The notes under the pieces: generated by a model | What the model was told of the DNA's origin: nothing | What the model saw: only the letters and a program-made list of their open reading frames with translations | Database searches by the model: none | Position numbers and translations under genes: made by a program | NCBI GenBank assembly: GCA_012033335.1 | Contig: JAAURB010000004.1 | Location: 26,061 to 90,060, forward strand | Reading direction: 5' to 3' | DNA from: Oscillatoriales cyanobacterium RM2_1_1 | GTDB lineage: Bacteria > Cyanobacteriota > Cyanobacteriia > Cyanobacteriales > Microcoleaceae | Length of the DNA: 64,000 bases | Shown here: positions 8,072 to 17,907 of the stretch, one piece after another | Position numbering within the stretch: the stretch's first letter is position 1 | Layout: the number at the start of each line of letters is the position of its first letter

Positions 8072-9838
8072 TCAACGTAATCCTGATTGAACTCGCCAGA
8101 GCCCGGCATAGACTCCCTGATATTCTAGTAATTCCTCATGGCGGCCCGCTTCGACCAATTGACCTTTTTCCATCACATAAATGGCATCGGCATTGCGAAC
8201 AGTAGATAAGCGGTGGGCGATCGCAATGGTAGTACGGTTTTGGGTAATCGTTTCCAGGGATCGTTGAATTGCGGCTTCGGTTTCATTGTCAACGGCGGAG
8301 GTGGCTTCATCGAGAATTAGAATCGGCGGATCTTTTAAAACAGCTCGGGCAATGGCAATTCGCTGGCGCTGTCCCCCCGATAACTTTTGCCCCCGTTCCC
8401 CGACAATCGTATCGTAGCCATAGGGCAATGCCTGGATAAAGTCATTGGCTTCTGCCACTTTTGCCGCCTGGATAATCTCCGCCAAAGTAGCATCAAACGT
8501 TCCATAACTAATGTTTTCGGCAACGGTTCCATGGAAGAGAAAAACATCCTGGCTGACCAATCCAATAGCTTGTCTTAAATCCTGTAGTTTTAAGGCTTCT
8601 AGATCAACCCCTTCCAAGGTAATAGTTCCAGATTGAACCTCATATAAACGCAGCAGTAACTTGACCATTGTGCTTTTCCCAGACCCCGTAGAGCCAACAA
8701 TGGCAATGGTTTTTCCAGCCGGAATTCTCAGGGATAAATTGTCAATCACCGGAATCCGATCTCGATAGGCAAAGCTGACATTTTTGAACTCAATATCCCC
8801 TTGAATTGAATCCACAGGCAGAGAAATTTTGCCTGGATGAATCTCAATGGGTGTATCCAATAAATTCATCACTCGATTGATCGAAGCCATCGCCCGTTGA
8901 TACTGATCAAAAGTTTCCCCTAACCGGGTCAAAGGCCAGAGTAATCGTTGGGTAATAAATACTAAAACGCTATAAGTACCTACAGCCAAATCCCCAGAAA
9001 TCGCTTCTAAGCCTCCTAGGAGTAAAGTTGCAATAAAACCAAACAAAATCACGATCCGAATCAAGGGAACAAAAGCGGAAGACAGGGCGATCGCCCGTTG
9101 ATTACTCTGGCGATAGGCATCGCTTTGTTGCTGAATTCGTTGGGTTTCGTAGGCTTCAGCCGTGAAACTTTTAATGGTGGTAATCCCGGTTAAATTGTTA
9201 GACAATTGGCCATTTAACAGGCTGACTTTCTCCCGAACTTCGGCATAGAGCGGAGCCAGTCGATGCTGAAAAGCAAAGGATCCTAGGATAATAAGGGGCA
9301 TCGGCAGCATGGCTAACCAGGCAACATTGGGGGCGAGAATAAAAAATCCGGTTCCTACCACCAGCACCGTTGTAATTACTTGTAAAATCTCATTGGCTCC
9401 CATATCTAGAAACCGTTCAAGCTGATTAATATCATCGTTCAAAATCGCCATTAAGCTTCCTGTGCTGCTGTCTTCAAAATAGGCCAATTCTAGGTTTTGA
9501 AGATGGCTATAGGCATCAAGCCGGAGTTCATGCTGAATCCTCTGGGCGAGGTTTCGCCAGAGCAATTTATACCAATATTCAAACAGAGACTCTAACCCCC
9601 AAACAATCAAACTCAGCAGGGAAAGAATCCACAGTTGAGCCACGACATTTTGGACTCCCCAATGGGCGATAAAAGAGTTTTGTTCATTCACTACCACATC
9701 GACAGCCGCCCCAATTAACACTGGAGGAGCCAGATCAAAAACCTTGTTCAAAACCGAACAGATTGATGCCTGCCAGATTCGCAAGCGGTAGCGATGGGAA
9801 TAGTTTAGTAGGCGTTGTAATGGAGCTGGTTTAGACAC
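8072..9838 (-). CDS. MsbA-like ABC exporter (fused membrane and ATPase domains)
   Basis: The 588-residue half-transporter is expected to work as a homodimer in the inner membrane. The membrane domain (about residues 15-320) has six hydrophobic segments. The ATPase domain carries Walker [10 protein letters not shown] (382-390), the Q-loop VSQDVF, the signature LSGGQ (486-490), Walker B ILILDE (506-511) and the switch His in AIAHRLST (about 541). The start codon is GTG. Exporters of this class move lipids, peptides or drugs, and the substrate cannot be read from sequence. The neighbouring O-antigen ligase-like gene is convergent, so they are not an operon. Confidence 0.88.
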   Translation of the reverse strand: MSKPAPLQRLLNYSHRYRLRIWQASICSVLNKVFDLAPPVLIGAAVDVVVNEQNSFIAHWGVQNVVAQLWILSLLSLIVWGLESLFEYWYKLLWRNLAQRIQHELRLDAYSHLQNLELAYFEDSSTGSLMAILNDDINQLERFLDMGANEILQVITTVLVVGTGFFILAPNVAWLAMLPMPLIILGSFAFQHRLAPLYAEVREKVSLLNGQLSNNLTGITTIKSFTAEAYETQRIQQQSDAYRQSNQRAIALSSAFVPLIRIVILFGFIATLLLGGLEAISGDLAVGTYSVLVFITQRLLWPLTRLGETFDQYQRAMASINRVMNLLDTPIEIHPGKISLPVDSIQGDIEFKNVSFAYRDRIPVIDNLSLRIPAGKTIAIVGSTGSGKSTMVKLLLRLYEVQSGTITLEGVDLEALKLQDLRQAIGLVSQDVFLFHGTVAENISYGTFDATLAEIIQAAKVAEANDFIQALPYGYDTIVGERGQKLSGGQRQRIAIARAVLKDPPILILDEATSAVDNETEAAIQRSLETITQNRTTIAIAHRLSTVRNADAIYVMEKGQLVEAGRHEELLEYQGVYAGLWRVQSGLR

Positions 9839-10118
9839 TTTAGTAAAATTGATTTGCTCAGGAGAATGTAACTGTAACTATAAGTGTAACGATACTAAAA
9901 CCGCAACCGTAGATACTAATGTACCTAATATTAATATAAAGAGTTCTGTATGTTAAAAATAGCTAACTTTAAAGTCGGGGCGATCGCGTTCTCACTCATC
10001 CATTAGGATAATATCAAGTTCATCTATTCAGGGGAAGCCCAGAATTCAGACCTGAATTATCCTGATTCTTTTGAAGTTTGATGCCATCAAATATCAGAAT
10101 TTTTGAGGAAGATCAACC

Positions 10119-10181
10119 ATGACCCATTCTGACTACTGCGCTGATTCTACATCTTACGAAACCCGAAAAGTCAGCACCTAA
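10119..10181 (+). CDS. Candidate 20-residue small ORF
   Basis: The ORF starts ATG ACC CAT and encodes MTHSDYCADS then TSYETRKVST. It is preceded by GAGGA with about 9 bases of spacing, a good ribosome-binding site, and is followed at once by AAAGGAG. No family is recognised. It could be a real small protein or a chance ORF, and only the ribosome-binding site supports it. Confidence 0.25.
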   Translation: MTHSDYCADSTSYETRKVST

Positions 10182-10307
10182 AGGAGTACTAAGCTGTTTT
10201 GGGAAAAATCCTTGATAGAACTTTGTAAGATTTTTACAAAAATTTTATAAATTCTGGAAAAAATCTGAGGATTTTGCTTTCAAACCTCTAACATTTTGAA
10301 TCTACCT

Positions 10308-10336
10308 TTGATAGGATAGCAATTGTAAAATTTATA
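10308..10336 (+). promoter_or_regulatory. Sigma-70-like promoter candidate
   Basis: TTGATA (10308-10313) and TTTATA (10331-10336) are separated by exactly 17 bases in an AT-rich spacer upstream of the secreted-protein gene. The leader would be about 370 bases. This rests on sequence match alone. Confidence 0.28.
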
Positions 10337-10715
10337 CGTTATAGTATTAGGTATCTGATAACCCTGATGATCGTTAGTGCTTTACAAAGGTCAATTACTC
10401 CTTTAAATCTGGTTCATTATAAGTTTGTTATAAGAACCCCATAAGAATGCTGATAGTTCTAAGGTTCTAGAATTGCCAGGCTCTAGGGTTTCTATTTACG
10501 ACAGTGTACTTACAGCAGTAATCTGGGTAAAAGCAGGTCAGCGGAGCTGATTTAGGGCTTTTGTTCAAGTCAAATTTAGACGGGTCTTGCCTGAGAGATT
10601 GGGGCTGGGGAAACAAGATCAAGGAATTAATTGTCTTTACTTTAGTTCCTTTGATTCAAGATCTAGCTTTCAATGCAGAGTTTTCAGAATGTTGTTCTTG
10701 CTGGGGGTGCTTCCC

Positions 10716-11480
10716 ATGAAGCTTAGTTTTATAGTTTCTAGATTTAGACTGCCCAGATTTAGGGATTCTAGATCAATTTCCAGATCAAACCGAAAAAACC
10801 GGGGCTTGGTACAGCGGCAGCCTCGTCCATTGATACTGGCTGCCTTACTGACTGGGACTTTAATTGTCCAGGCTTATCATCCTGTTAGTCCGAGTGGTTT
10901 TTTACCGCTTAGAGCCCTGATGATTTCAGGGGTCAGAGCCCAAACCCCCGAGGTCGAAGCCGTTCCCTACAATAGAGCCCAAAGTCAGATCCCCCAGAGT
11001 GACTCAACGCTGCAACCCAATCTTGTAATGACTCTGGCTCAAGCACCTCAGGGATCTTATCTGTCTACTCAGAGGTCTAACTTTCCCGGCTTTTTCCTTC
11101 AGGATCAACCCTTATTCAATCGCAGTTTGGGATTGAATCAGGTCTTTGCTGAAGCCTCCAATCAGTTACCTGATGCCGTTGCTGCAGCAGTGCTCAAGGA
11201 TGTCATGGAGCGATCCGGGCTTCCTCAAGCTGATCTAAAAATCATTGAGGCTAAATCCCAAATGTGGCCCGATGGCTGCCTTGGGTTGGCAAAACCTAAT
11301 GAGATTTGCACCATGGCTATCGTACCGGGGTGGCGGGTTACCATTAGGGGCAGTGATCAACGTTGGGTCTATCGTACCAATCAAAGAGGCACGTTAGTCA
11401 AGCTCGATGAATCCATGAGTCAATCCCAGGGAACTATTGAGAGTGAAACCCTGAACTGGAAACGGTTAGTTACGGGGTGA
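10716..11480 (+). CDS. Probable secreted/exported cyanobacterial protein of unknown function
   Basis: From ATG 10716 the protein has 254 residues. It has a basic N-terminus rich in Arg (MKLSFIVSRFRLPRFRDSRS), a hydrophobic segment (LILAALLTGTLIVQAY) that could be a signal or anchor, then a low-complexity linker. The C-terminal domain (LPDAVAAAVLKDVMERSGLP, then MWPDGCLGLAKPNEICTMAIVPGWRV and WVYRTNQRG) is a pattern I associate with exported cyanobacterial proteins. Its two Cys could form a disulfide. I do not know a function. An ATG at 10689 and a TTG at 10587 are in frame, but ATG 10716 best fits a signal-type N-terminus. Confidence 0.62.
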   Translation: MKLSFIVSRFRLPRFRDSRSISRSNRKNRGLVQRQPRPLILAALLTGTLIVQAYHPVSPSGFLPLRALMISGVRAQTPEVEAVPYNRAQSQIPQSDSTLQPNLVMTLAQAPQGSYLSTQRSNFPGFFLQDQPLFNRSLGLNQVFAEASNQLPDAVAAAVLKDVMERSGLPQADLKIIEAKSQMWPDGCLGLAKPNEICTMAIVPGWRVTIRGSDQRWVYRTNQRGTLVKLDESMSQSQGTIESETLNWKRLVTG

Positions 11481-11514
11481 AGCGTTGCCCTCCTCAGGGG
11501 TATCGTTGTAGTCA

Positions 11515-12612
11515 TTAGACTCCATTTTTACCTGAGGTGGGCTCTGGTTGACTCAGATTAGTATAGGGGTAAAGTAAATCTGGTTGGATCTCCACCAGAA
11601 TATTAGCGAGATAAGAAACATGCTCCTGCAGTTGAGCTTTAACTGCCGCTGAGATCGCCTCTCCCTCAACAATCGAGAGGGTTGGATCGACTTTAATTAC
11701 CGCCTCCACATGGAGCCGATGACCTAACCAGCGGGCCCGTAACTGGGCGATCGCATTTGGGGTTACTACATGTTCAATCGAATGCCTCAACGTTTCCAGG
11801 GTTTCCGGTTCTACTCCATCCAGTAATCGTGTAAAAATAGTCTGGCCCGATTCCCAGATAATCCGCAACAGGATCACCGTAATCACTAAACCCACCACTG
11901 GATCAGCCCAGCCATAACCCAAAGCCACCCCAATAGCACTGATCAGAACCGCCAAACTGACAATTCCATCCGCCCGGGCGTGATAACCGTCAGCCACCAA
12001 GGCCGCACTGTTGATTTCTCTCCCAACTCGAATGCGAAATAGGGCCACTAACTCGTTGCAGACAAAACCCACTACCGCCGCCGCCGCCAAGGCACCCAGG
12101 TGTTCCAGGGGTTGAGGATGGAGAAACCGTTCAATGGATTCATAACCCGTCACCACCGCACTGACAAAAATCAGACCAATAATCGCCAATCCGGCTAAAT
12201 CCTCCGTGCGACCATAACCATAGGCAAATCGCTGGCTCGGTTGGCGACGGGTAAATAGAAAAGCCACCGCCAGAGGAATTGAAGTGACCGCATCCCCAAT
12301 GTTGTGGATCAAATCTCCCAACAAAGCGACGCTGCCAGATATCCAAAAAATCCCCCCTTGAATGATTGCCGCAATGGTCAGGGCTACAAACGACCATTTC
12401 ACGGCCCATAGTCCCCGCTCTGAAGTAGCAATCTCTGGATCAATCGCCCCATGGGTATGACCATGACAGTCTTCGGGGTGGTGATGGGGATGATGATGAG
12501 AATGACTTTGGGAATGGTGATGAGAATGGGTTGGAATAACAGACTTTGATGACGAAACTGATGATAATGAAACTGGAGTAGTCTCTTGGGGAAAGTTGTC
12601 GGGTTGATTCAT
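11515..12612 (-). CDS. Cation diffusion facilitator family transporter (zinc-type), His-rich N-terminus
   Basis: The protein exports divalent metal, most likely Zn2+, out of the cytoplasm by proton exchange. From ATG 12612 it has 365 residues. The N-terminus is unusually His-rich (residues 29-54, with repeated HSHHH and HGHTHG), as in zinc CDF proteins that bind metal in loops. Six hydrophobic segments follow from residue 70. The intramembrane metal sites are visible as LLGDLIHNIGDA (about 98-108) and ADGYHARADG. A cytoplasmic CDF C-terminal domain ends the protein. An in-frame start 69 bases upstream would add a hydrophobic peptide and is less likely. Confidence 0.88.
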   Translation of the reverse strand: MNQPDNFPQETTPVSLSSVSSSKSVIPTHSHHHSQSHSHHHPHHHPEDCHGHTHGAIDPEIATSERGLWAVKWSFVALTIAAIIQGGIFWISGSVALLGDLIHNIGDAVTSIPLAVAFLFTRRQPSQRFAYGYGRTEDLAGLAIIGLIFVSAVVTGYESIERFLHPQPLEHLGALAAAAVVGFVCNELVALFRIRVGREINSAALVADGYHARADGIVSLAVLISAIGVALGYGWADPVVGLVITVILLRIIWESGQTIFTRLLDGVEPETLETLRHSIEHVVTPNAIAQLRARWLGHRLHVEAVIKVDPTLSIVEGEAISAAVKAQLQEHVSYLANILVEIQPDLLYPYTNLSQPEPTSGKNGV

Positions 12613-12916
12613 GATGACAAAGTTAAGCAGGTAAATACCAGGTTTGCAAATGGACATTAGGATATATCGATGCATCAACAATCCCCTGTCATAGACTTTA
12701 CTATCCTTTCAAGATAGGGAACCCAGAAACCGAGATGCATCGGGGACGCTCGGCATTAACCCCCCATGAAGTCTGCTATGACGATATACAGGTTAAAGAT
12801 CGGGTGAATTACGGCGAAGCCCATGAGGAATCAGAGTAATCAATCATTCTCCCTGAATAATTTCAGCATTAGCCTGGCTAATGCTGATACCGTAGTGATA
12901 TTCTAAACGCCCCTCC
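12613..12916. other. Spacer between CDF and rre1
   Basis: It holds a 34-codon ORF on the + strand at 12735-12839. Nothing else was recognised. Confidence 0.4.
12735..12839 (+). CDS. Candidate 34-residue small ORF
   Basis: The ORF encodes a polar, acidic-ended peptide starting MHRGRSALTPHEVCYDD and ending EAHEESE. The composition looks protein-like rather than random (few rare codons, amphipathic). No strong ribosome-binding site is seen and no family is recognised. It lies between two leftward genes on the opposite strand. Confidence 0.32.
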   Translation: MHRGRSALTPHEVCYDDIQVKDRVNYGEAHEESE

Positions 12917-13552
12917 TCAATTAACTAATCCCGCCCGTAATGCCACCACGGCAGCCTGTACCCGATCATCTACAGATAACTTATTCATAATTCCCCGCAC
13001 ATGGGTTTTGATTGTATTTGGGCTGAGGAAGAGCTCCCCGGCAATTTCCGGGTTACTTTTTCCCTCTACCAATAGCTTCAAAACCTCAGTTTCTCGCTGA
13101 GACAGGTTAGCGATTTTGTCATTCTCCCCTTGGGCTGGAGGTTTGAGTTGCTCAATCACTAAGCGGGCAACCTGAGGATCAAGGTAAGTAGCCCCCTCAT
13201 AAGCCGCCTGAATGGCCGCCTGCATCCGCTCAATACTGGCCCCCTTAATGCAATAGGCATCAGCACCGCTCGCCAGCGCTGCAACTACTTCAGAGCGAGC
13301 AATATGGGACGTTAGCATCACGACTCTGATCTCGGGCCGGGCGGCTTTGATTTTCTGGGTGGCTTCAATCCCATCCATTCGCGGTAGACCAATATCCATC
13401 AGCACCAGATCAGGTTTTTGTTCCAGGGCCATTTCCAACCCAATATAGCCATCCTCCGCCATGCCAACCAGGATCATCTCAGGCCATTCGGACAGGACTT
13501 GCTCCAAACCCAACTGCATCATGGGGTCATCTTCGACAATTAAAATTCGCAT
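12917..13552 (-). CDS. rre1: NarL/LuxR-type response regulator Rre1 (Ycf29)
   Basis: This is a 211-residue two-domain response regulator. The receiver domain has the acidic pocket (VEDD, residues 6-9), phosphoacceptor D53 in LVLMDIGLP, and the T and K of MLTSH and YCIKG. The C-terminal LuxR-type helix-turn-helix is LSQRETEVLKLLVEGKSNPE through SPNTIKTHVRGIMNKL. The segments SGADAYCIKG and GIMNKLSVDDRVQAAVVALR closely match cyanobacterial Rre1/Ycf29, which partners with Hik34 or Hik2 in stress responses. No kinase is adjacent. ATG 13552 gives MRILIVEDDP. The frame is open for another 69 bases upstream, but that extension is not family-like. Confidence 0.87.
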   Translation of the reverse strand: MRILIVEDDPMMQLGLEQVLSEWPEMILVGMAEDGYIGLEMALEQKPDLVLMDIGLPRMDGIEATQKIKAARPEIRVVMLTSHIARSEVVAALASGADAYCIKGASIERMQAAIQAAYEGATYLDPQVARLVIEQLKPPAQGENDKIANLSQRETEVLKLLVEGKSNPEIAGELFLSPNTIKTHVRGIMNKLSVDDRVQAAVVALRAGLVN

Positions 13553-13678
13553 GGTGAAGAATAATTGGTTGAGAACAATGGATTTAAAAATCAGCGGACG
13601 ATCAATCATCCAGCCAATCAATTACCAGACTAGCCTGGATTACAACACTCCGAACTCTTTTCTATCCGACTTGCACCG

Positions 13679-14326
13679 TTAATTCCAGCGAATCGTAGTC
13701 TCATGCTGACCCAGGTGGGCCGTATCCGCTGTCAGCTCTACTTGCCATTCTGGGTGATGACGAACCAGCTTAAACAACGAACACAACGGAACCTTGAGCT
13801 GGAAATCCTGTAAAGCCATCGGAGCTAGAGCCTTGGCCGCCCCAACTACGGATGCCCCATGACCCACCAATAGCAAATTGTCTTCAGGAAAAGCTTCCAC
13901 CAAGCGTTTGGTCGTGGCTCCAGTACGCTTCAGACATTGATCCCAGGTTTCGGGATATTCAGGGGCTCCACCAGGATGATTCAGGGTGATCCGGGGGAAC
14001 TGCGCGGCCAACTGCTCTAAAAGTAGGGTTTCTGGGAAAGTAGACATCCATTCGGGATTGAGCCATTCACCTAATCCCCAGTCCAACTTCAAGGGTAAGT
14101 CCAGGGCTTCAGCGACCCAAGCTGCCGTTTGAACGGTTCGTAGAAAAGGCGATGCAAAAATCTGGGTGATTTCCTGACCCACCAAGTGCTTGGCTAATTG
14201 CTGAGCCTGAACAATCCCATCATCTGAGAGATGGGGATCGTAGGGACGCTCAGCCGTATTGAACCAATCGGGATTGACAAAATCAATCCGGTTGCCATGT
14301 CGGGCAATCCAAACGGTCTGCACCAT
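13679..14326 (-). CDS. Histidine phosphatase (phosphoglycerate mutase-like) family protein
   Basis: The 215-residue protein has the RHG motif (IARHGNR, residues 7-13) with the nucleophilic His, the second arginine in FASPFLRTVQTA, the acid residue region EWLNPEW, and the second catalytic His in LLLVGHGASV near residue 155. These enzymes remove phosphate from sugars, nucleotides or proteins. The substrate cannot be told. The ATG start is clear. It is followed by rre1 in the same orientation after 126 bases. Confidence 0.85.
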   Translation of the reverse strand: MVQTVWIARHGNRIDFVNPDWFNTAERPYDPHLSDDGIVQAQQLAKHLVGQEITQIFASPFLRTVQTAAWVAEALDLPLKLDWGLGEWLNPEWMSTFPETLLLEQLAAQFPRITLNHPGGAPEYPETWDQCLKRTGATTKRLVEAFPEDNLLLVGHGASVVGAAKALAPMALQDFQLKVPLCSLFKLVRHHPEWQVELTADTAHLGQHETTIRWN

Positions 14327-14483
14327 AGGTCAAATTTAATCGTCTAAACCTTCCCTTATAATTTGATGAGGCGGTGCCCAATTGTCAAACTGATGGTCAA
14401 ACCAATTGTTAAAACGATAGTCTTCTGAGAATTGTTGATTTTTTAGATTAGTTTAGAGAACTTTAGATAATTTTTTGATAGAA

Positions 14484-14843
14484 ATGATTACGGATCGCGA
14501 TCGCCAGGTTATTCGCCTTATCGTGGAGCGTCAATTGCTAGCCTTTCAGCAAAATGATGACCAATCAGCCTTTTCCCTGGCTAGTCCTAATATTCGAAAA
14601 AAATTTGTCACGGCGGAGAGCTTTGTGTACATGGTGAAAAGAAACTATCCCGCCGTCTATCGGCCTCGAGGGGTGATTTTTGAGGAACTTGACCTCTCCC
14701 AGGAGGTTCCTACCCAGCCAGTGCTATTGCTATCCCCCAATGGGGCGCTGGTGAGGGCAATTTATGTCATGGAACAGCAGGCGGATTACAACTGGCGGAT
14801 TAATGGGTGTTACCTGATGTCCTTAAATGAAAGAATCAATTGA
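14484..14843 (+). CDS. DUF4864 family protein
   Basis: This is a 119-residue protein. The core DDQSAFSLASPNIRKKF, then YPAVYRPRG and INGCYLM, fits the DUF4864 pattern, a small NTF2-like fold without known function. The start ATG 14484 is preferred over TTG 14475. It is divergent from the histidine phosphatase. Confidence 0.7.
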   Translation: MITDRDRQVIRLIVERQLLAFQQNDDQSAFSLASPNIRKKFVTAESFVYMVKRNYPAVYRPRGVIFEELDLSQEVPTQPVLLLSPNGALVRAIYVMEQQADYNWRINGCYLMSLNERIN

Positions 14844-14967
14844 ATCCTGAAGGCGATCTCCAGCCCCAGGATCAGCAAGACGTTTAGCAAGATATTTAGC
14901 CAGTTAGTGACCCATCTAAATGGTTGGTCAATCACCATAAATTTAGCCAGAAGCCCATTTCAAGTCT

Positions 14968-15000
14968 GGGATTGGTTGTTGGGATTGGTTGTTGGGATTG
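14968..15000. repeat. 13-bp tandem duplication
   Basis: The unit GGGATTGGTTGTT occurs twice in tandem (14968-14993) and is followed by a partial third copy. It lies in the spacer before the MscS gene. Confidence 0.75.
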
Positions 15001-15058
15001 ATTTTGAACTGAACTGGAGGATCATAACTTGATAAGACCACTTGATGATGACTAGAGG

Positions 15059-16729
15059 ATGATGATCAAAAAGTTATTAGTGCTCTCATTGATGCTCTGG
15101 TTGGTCATCTTTGGCAGTGGCTCAATTGTCGCTTCCACCCTGGCTCAGAATACTCCAAAGGCAACTCCAGAGCTGAATAAGCAAGAAACTGCCTCCGTGG
15201 CCCTTGATGGTCGAACGATTTTTAAAGTGAGCAATTCGGAGGAGTTTGATGCCCAGCAAAGGGCCAGTCTGATCAACTCTGAGCTAAAAGAAACATTGGA
15301 GTCAGAGCAATCTGTGCTAGTTCGGGTGGAACAGGGCGATCGGCTGCCGACCCTATGGCTGAATGATCAGTATTTGATGACTGTGACCGAACGGGATTCT
15401 CAGGCCGGATACACCGTTGAGGAGCAGGCCAGAATTTGGGCTGGACTACTTCAACAATCCATTAACCAGGGATTGCGGGAACGGAGTATTCCTTTCATCA
15501 AAAAAGCGTCAATTCGAGCCCTGGCAATTTTGGCCTGGGCCTTTGTGCTTCACTGGCTAATCCGGCAGATTTGGAACGGGGTCATCCATCGCTTGCTCAG
15601 ACGGTTCTGGCCCTTATCTGATAGTCAAGATACTCACCAGGCATCCCGTAGCCTGAACTTGATTTCTAGTTTGGGGCTTACCAGTGCCCGATTGGGGCTT
15701 TGGGTTGCCGTCATCCTCTACATTGCCAATCAATTTCCCTTGAGTCGTCGCCTGAGTTATCAATTTGGCGGGACTTTGACCTCAACCTTTACCAGCGGGA
15801 TTATTGCGTTTGGCGATCGCTCCTACACCATCATCGATTTGCTAATTTTAGGCAGCCTAATCTGGGGCCTGGTACTCACGACTAAGCTTGCCGCAGATAT
15901 GTTGCGTTCTCGGGTTTTGAGTATTGCTGGCATCAGCCGGGGCGCTCAAGAAATCATTTCGGTGAGTGTGCGCTATGTTCTGATTATTATCGGAGTGATT
16001 GTCTTACTGCAAATCTGGGGCGTTGACCTCAGTTCCCTAACGATTATTGCCAGTGCCCTGGGGGTCGGTATCGGTTTTGGCTTTCAGGATATCGCTAAAA
16101 ACTTTGGCAGTGGGCTGGTGCTGTTATTTGAGCGCCCGATTCAAGTCGGAGACTTTGTTGAAATTGGTGAACATCAAGGCACCATTGAACGGGTTGGGGC
16201 TAGAAGTACGGTGATGAAGACCCTGGACGAAGTTTCAATCATCGTCCCCAATTCCCGCTTCCTGGAAACCGAACTGATCAATTGGCATCATGACAATCCG
16301 GTTTCTGGCCTGCGACTGTCCATTGGCATCGCCTATGGATCCGATCTAGAAGTAGCCCGTCAAGCCTTACTGGATGTGGCTAGAGCCAATCCTGATGTCT
16401 TGGCTACTCCAGCTCCTCAGGTGATATTTACTGGATTTGGAGATAGCTCCCTGGACTTTGATCTGCGGATTTGGGTAGCTCAACCCCGGCGACAGGTGAT
16501 CATCAAAAGCAATTTGCTCTATCAAATTGACGCAATTTTTCGAGAACGCCAGATTGAAATTCCTTTTCCTCAGCAGGATCTGTATCTCCGAGGACAATTG
16601 CCCTTAGACATTTCCGCTGAACTGAAATCCCTGCTGTTACAATTGCTGCAATATCAACAGCAAAACGGCTTCAGGGCTGACTCTTCATCGCTCCAGCCAA
16701 AACCTGACAGCTCAGAAACCTCCCCGTAA
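15059..16729 (+). CDS. MscS-family mechanosensitive ion channel
   Basis: The 556-residue protein opens under membrane tension and releases ions in osmotic downshock. It begins with a signal peptide (LLVLSLMLWLVIFGSGSIVAS), then a periplasmic domain (about 30-140), then about five membrane segments. The pore helix and following beta domain are typical: SSLTIIASALGVGIGFGFQD, then FERPIQVGDFVEIG, then VPNSRFLETELINWHHDNP. The ATG pair at 15059 and 15062 is preceded by AGG. The next gene on this strand is potA; the phytoene/squalene synthase-like gene on the other strand lies between them. Confidence 0.88.
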   Translation: MMIKKLLVLSLMLWLVIFGSGSIVASTLAQNTPKATPELNKQETASVALDGRTIFKVSNSEEFDAQQRASLINSELKETLESEQSVLVRVEQGDRLPTLWLNDQYLMTVTERDSQAGYTVEEQARIWAGLLQQSINQGLRERSIPFIKKASIRALAILAWAFVLHWLIRQIWNGVIHRLLRRFWPLSDSQDTHQASRSLNLISSLGLTSARLGLWVAVILYIANQFPLSRRLSYQFGGTLTSTFTSGIIAFGDRSYTIIDLLILGSLIWGLVLTTKLAADMLRSRVLSIAGISRGAQEIISVSVRYVLIIIGVIVLLQIWGVDLSSLTIIASALGVGIGFGFQDIAKNFGSGLVLLFERPIQVGDFVEIGEHQGTIERVGARSTVMKTLDEVSIIVPNSRFLETELINWHHDNPVSGLRLSIGIAYGSDLEVARQALLDVARANPDVLATPAPQVIFTGFGDSSLDFDLRIWVAQPRRQVIIKSNLLYQIDAIFRERQIEIPFPQQDLYLRGQLPLDISAELKSLLLQLLQYQQQNGFRADSSSLQPKPDSSETSP

Positions 16730-16811
16730 CTGAATCCTACTCCCGCTTGCATCATCAACACGGCTAGGAGGTTTAGATGCCCTGTATCCGACTGATGAGC
16801 TATTCCTGTGG

Positions 16812-16882
16812 AACAGGCATCTTGCCTGTTGTGATTATGGAACAGAGATCTGGCCTGCTGGGGAACAGCCGAGACGACTGTT
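16812..16882. repeat. Two small palindromes of dispersed type in spacer
   Basis: AACAGGC and GCCTGTT (16812-16830) form a perfect 7-bp stem with a 5-base loop. A second, imperfect palindrome around CAGCCGAGACGACTG (about 16864-16882) is related to CAGCCGTCTCGGCTG at 62308-62322 (seen in opposite orientation). They lie between MscS and the convergent synthase gene. Confidence 0.5.
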
Positions 16883-16933
16883 CTACTCTGCTTAATTCGT
16901 AATTTCTAAATCCCTATTCTCAAATCCCTAATC

Positions 16934-17752
16934 CTAAGCTCCGCTGGAAACTTTTTCAATCAACTCCACCACAGCAACCCGACTGAGCTTTTCATGGCCT
17001 GCCGCTAAAACATCTAACGTGGCATGGGCCAACGCTAAGGGGATGCGGCAGAAATCCAGTGCTGGCCCCTCGGGCAGAGCCTCAGTATAAGCATCCGCCA
17101 GGACTAAATTACGGCGAGCATAACTGTGCATTTGTTCCTGAGCCCAACCCGGGGGAAAAAAGTTAACGCCTCGCTTCAGATCGTCCCGGTAATTGCGAAC
17201 AATATTCACGGCCTGAAGCCCTCGACCAAATCCCAGGGCATACACTCGATTAGTCTGGGTGCCATCGTACCAGGCCCATAGATCCGAGAGTAATAGCCCG
17301 ACGGCCCCAGCCACACTAAAAGTATATTGGTCGAGATCCAATTCTGAATCAATTCGCCAATTGCGCTCGGCCCAATAGGCCATCCGATCTGCCATGGCCG
17401 CCGTCGCATCCCAAATCCTGGGGGCAATGCTGGCGGGAGCCAACTGAGCCCATTCCCCTACCCGCAGAGTGACTTCTGCTAGTAAAGGTTGATAGGGGGA
17501 AAACCCAGCTAGAAGTCCTGCCAGATCAGACTCAGAACTGCCACTTTGCAAACTCAGACTGATGTGCCGGAGGAGTTTACCCTTCGTCACACTATCAAGC
17601 TCCCCATGGTCTTCAATTTCATCAATGGCACGCATACAGAGATAGGCCGATGCAACTGCCTTTTGAAGAATTGGTGGCAAACGGCTGATGGGAATGTAAA
17701 ACGTTCTACTGGTCTCCTGGAGAACTTCCAGTGCATCCATTGGCCAATCCAT
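16934..17752 (-). CDS. Squalene/phytoene synthase family protein
   Basis: From ATG 17752 the protein has 272 residues. The first aspartate-rich site is DEIEDHG (residues 44-50). The second is VNIVRNYRDDLKRGVNFFP (about 182-200), where the usual D in NIIRD is replaced by N but the distal DD is kept. This pattern fits trans-isoprenyl head-to-head synthases, making squalene or a related product from farnesyl diphosphate. A GAGGAG sequence ends about 10 bases before ATG 17752, which decides the start over the GTG at 17770. Phytoene synthase is possible too, but the length and SRTFYIPISRLP start favour a squalene-type enzyme. Substrate is not settled. Confidence 0.78.
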   Translation of the reverse strand: MDWPMDALEVLQETSRTFYIPISRLPPILQKAVASAYLCMRAIDEIEDHGELDSVTKGKLLRHISLSLQSGSSESDLAGLLAGFSPYQPLLAEVTLRVGEWAQLAPASIAPRIWDATAAMADRMAYWAERNWRIDSELDLDQYTFSVAGAVGLLLSDLWAWYDGTQTNRVYALGFGRGLQAVNIVRNYRDDLKRGVNFFPPGWAQEQMHSYARRNLVLADAYTEALPEGPALDFCRIPLALAHATLDVLAAGHEKLSRVAVVELIEKVSSGA

Positions 17753-17907
17753 GCCTTTATATCTCCTCACACCAAAGTCAGTGGCTTAAGTATCCACCCT
17801 CGCGCCGTGCAACTCTACACCTGACTTTACAGTTAATCACTATTTGTCTTGTCAGTCCAGGCTTATTTGGATAAGCTTAAGGGAGATTCTCCATTTCAAA
17901 AGTGGCT

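Larger units (their letters stand above)
9839..10715. other. Long AT-rich spacer
   Basis: 877 bases separate the divergent ABC exporter and secreted-protein genes. The region holds a HIP1 octamer near 9979, a 20-codon ORF (10119-10181) and a promoter-like pair (10308-10336). The frame of the downstream gene is open from a TTG at 10587, but 10587-10715 lacks coding character. No RNA gene was recognised. Confidence 0.5.

Noticed and set aside
17755..17772. Yfr1-like TCTCCTCAC motif upstream of the synthase gene
   Set aside because: It is the complement of the synthase ribosome-binding site and lacks the rest of Yfr1.
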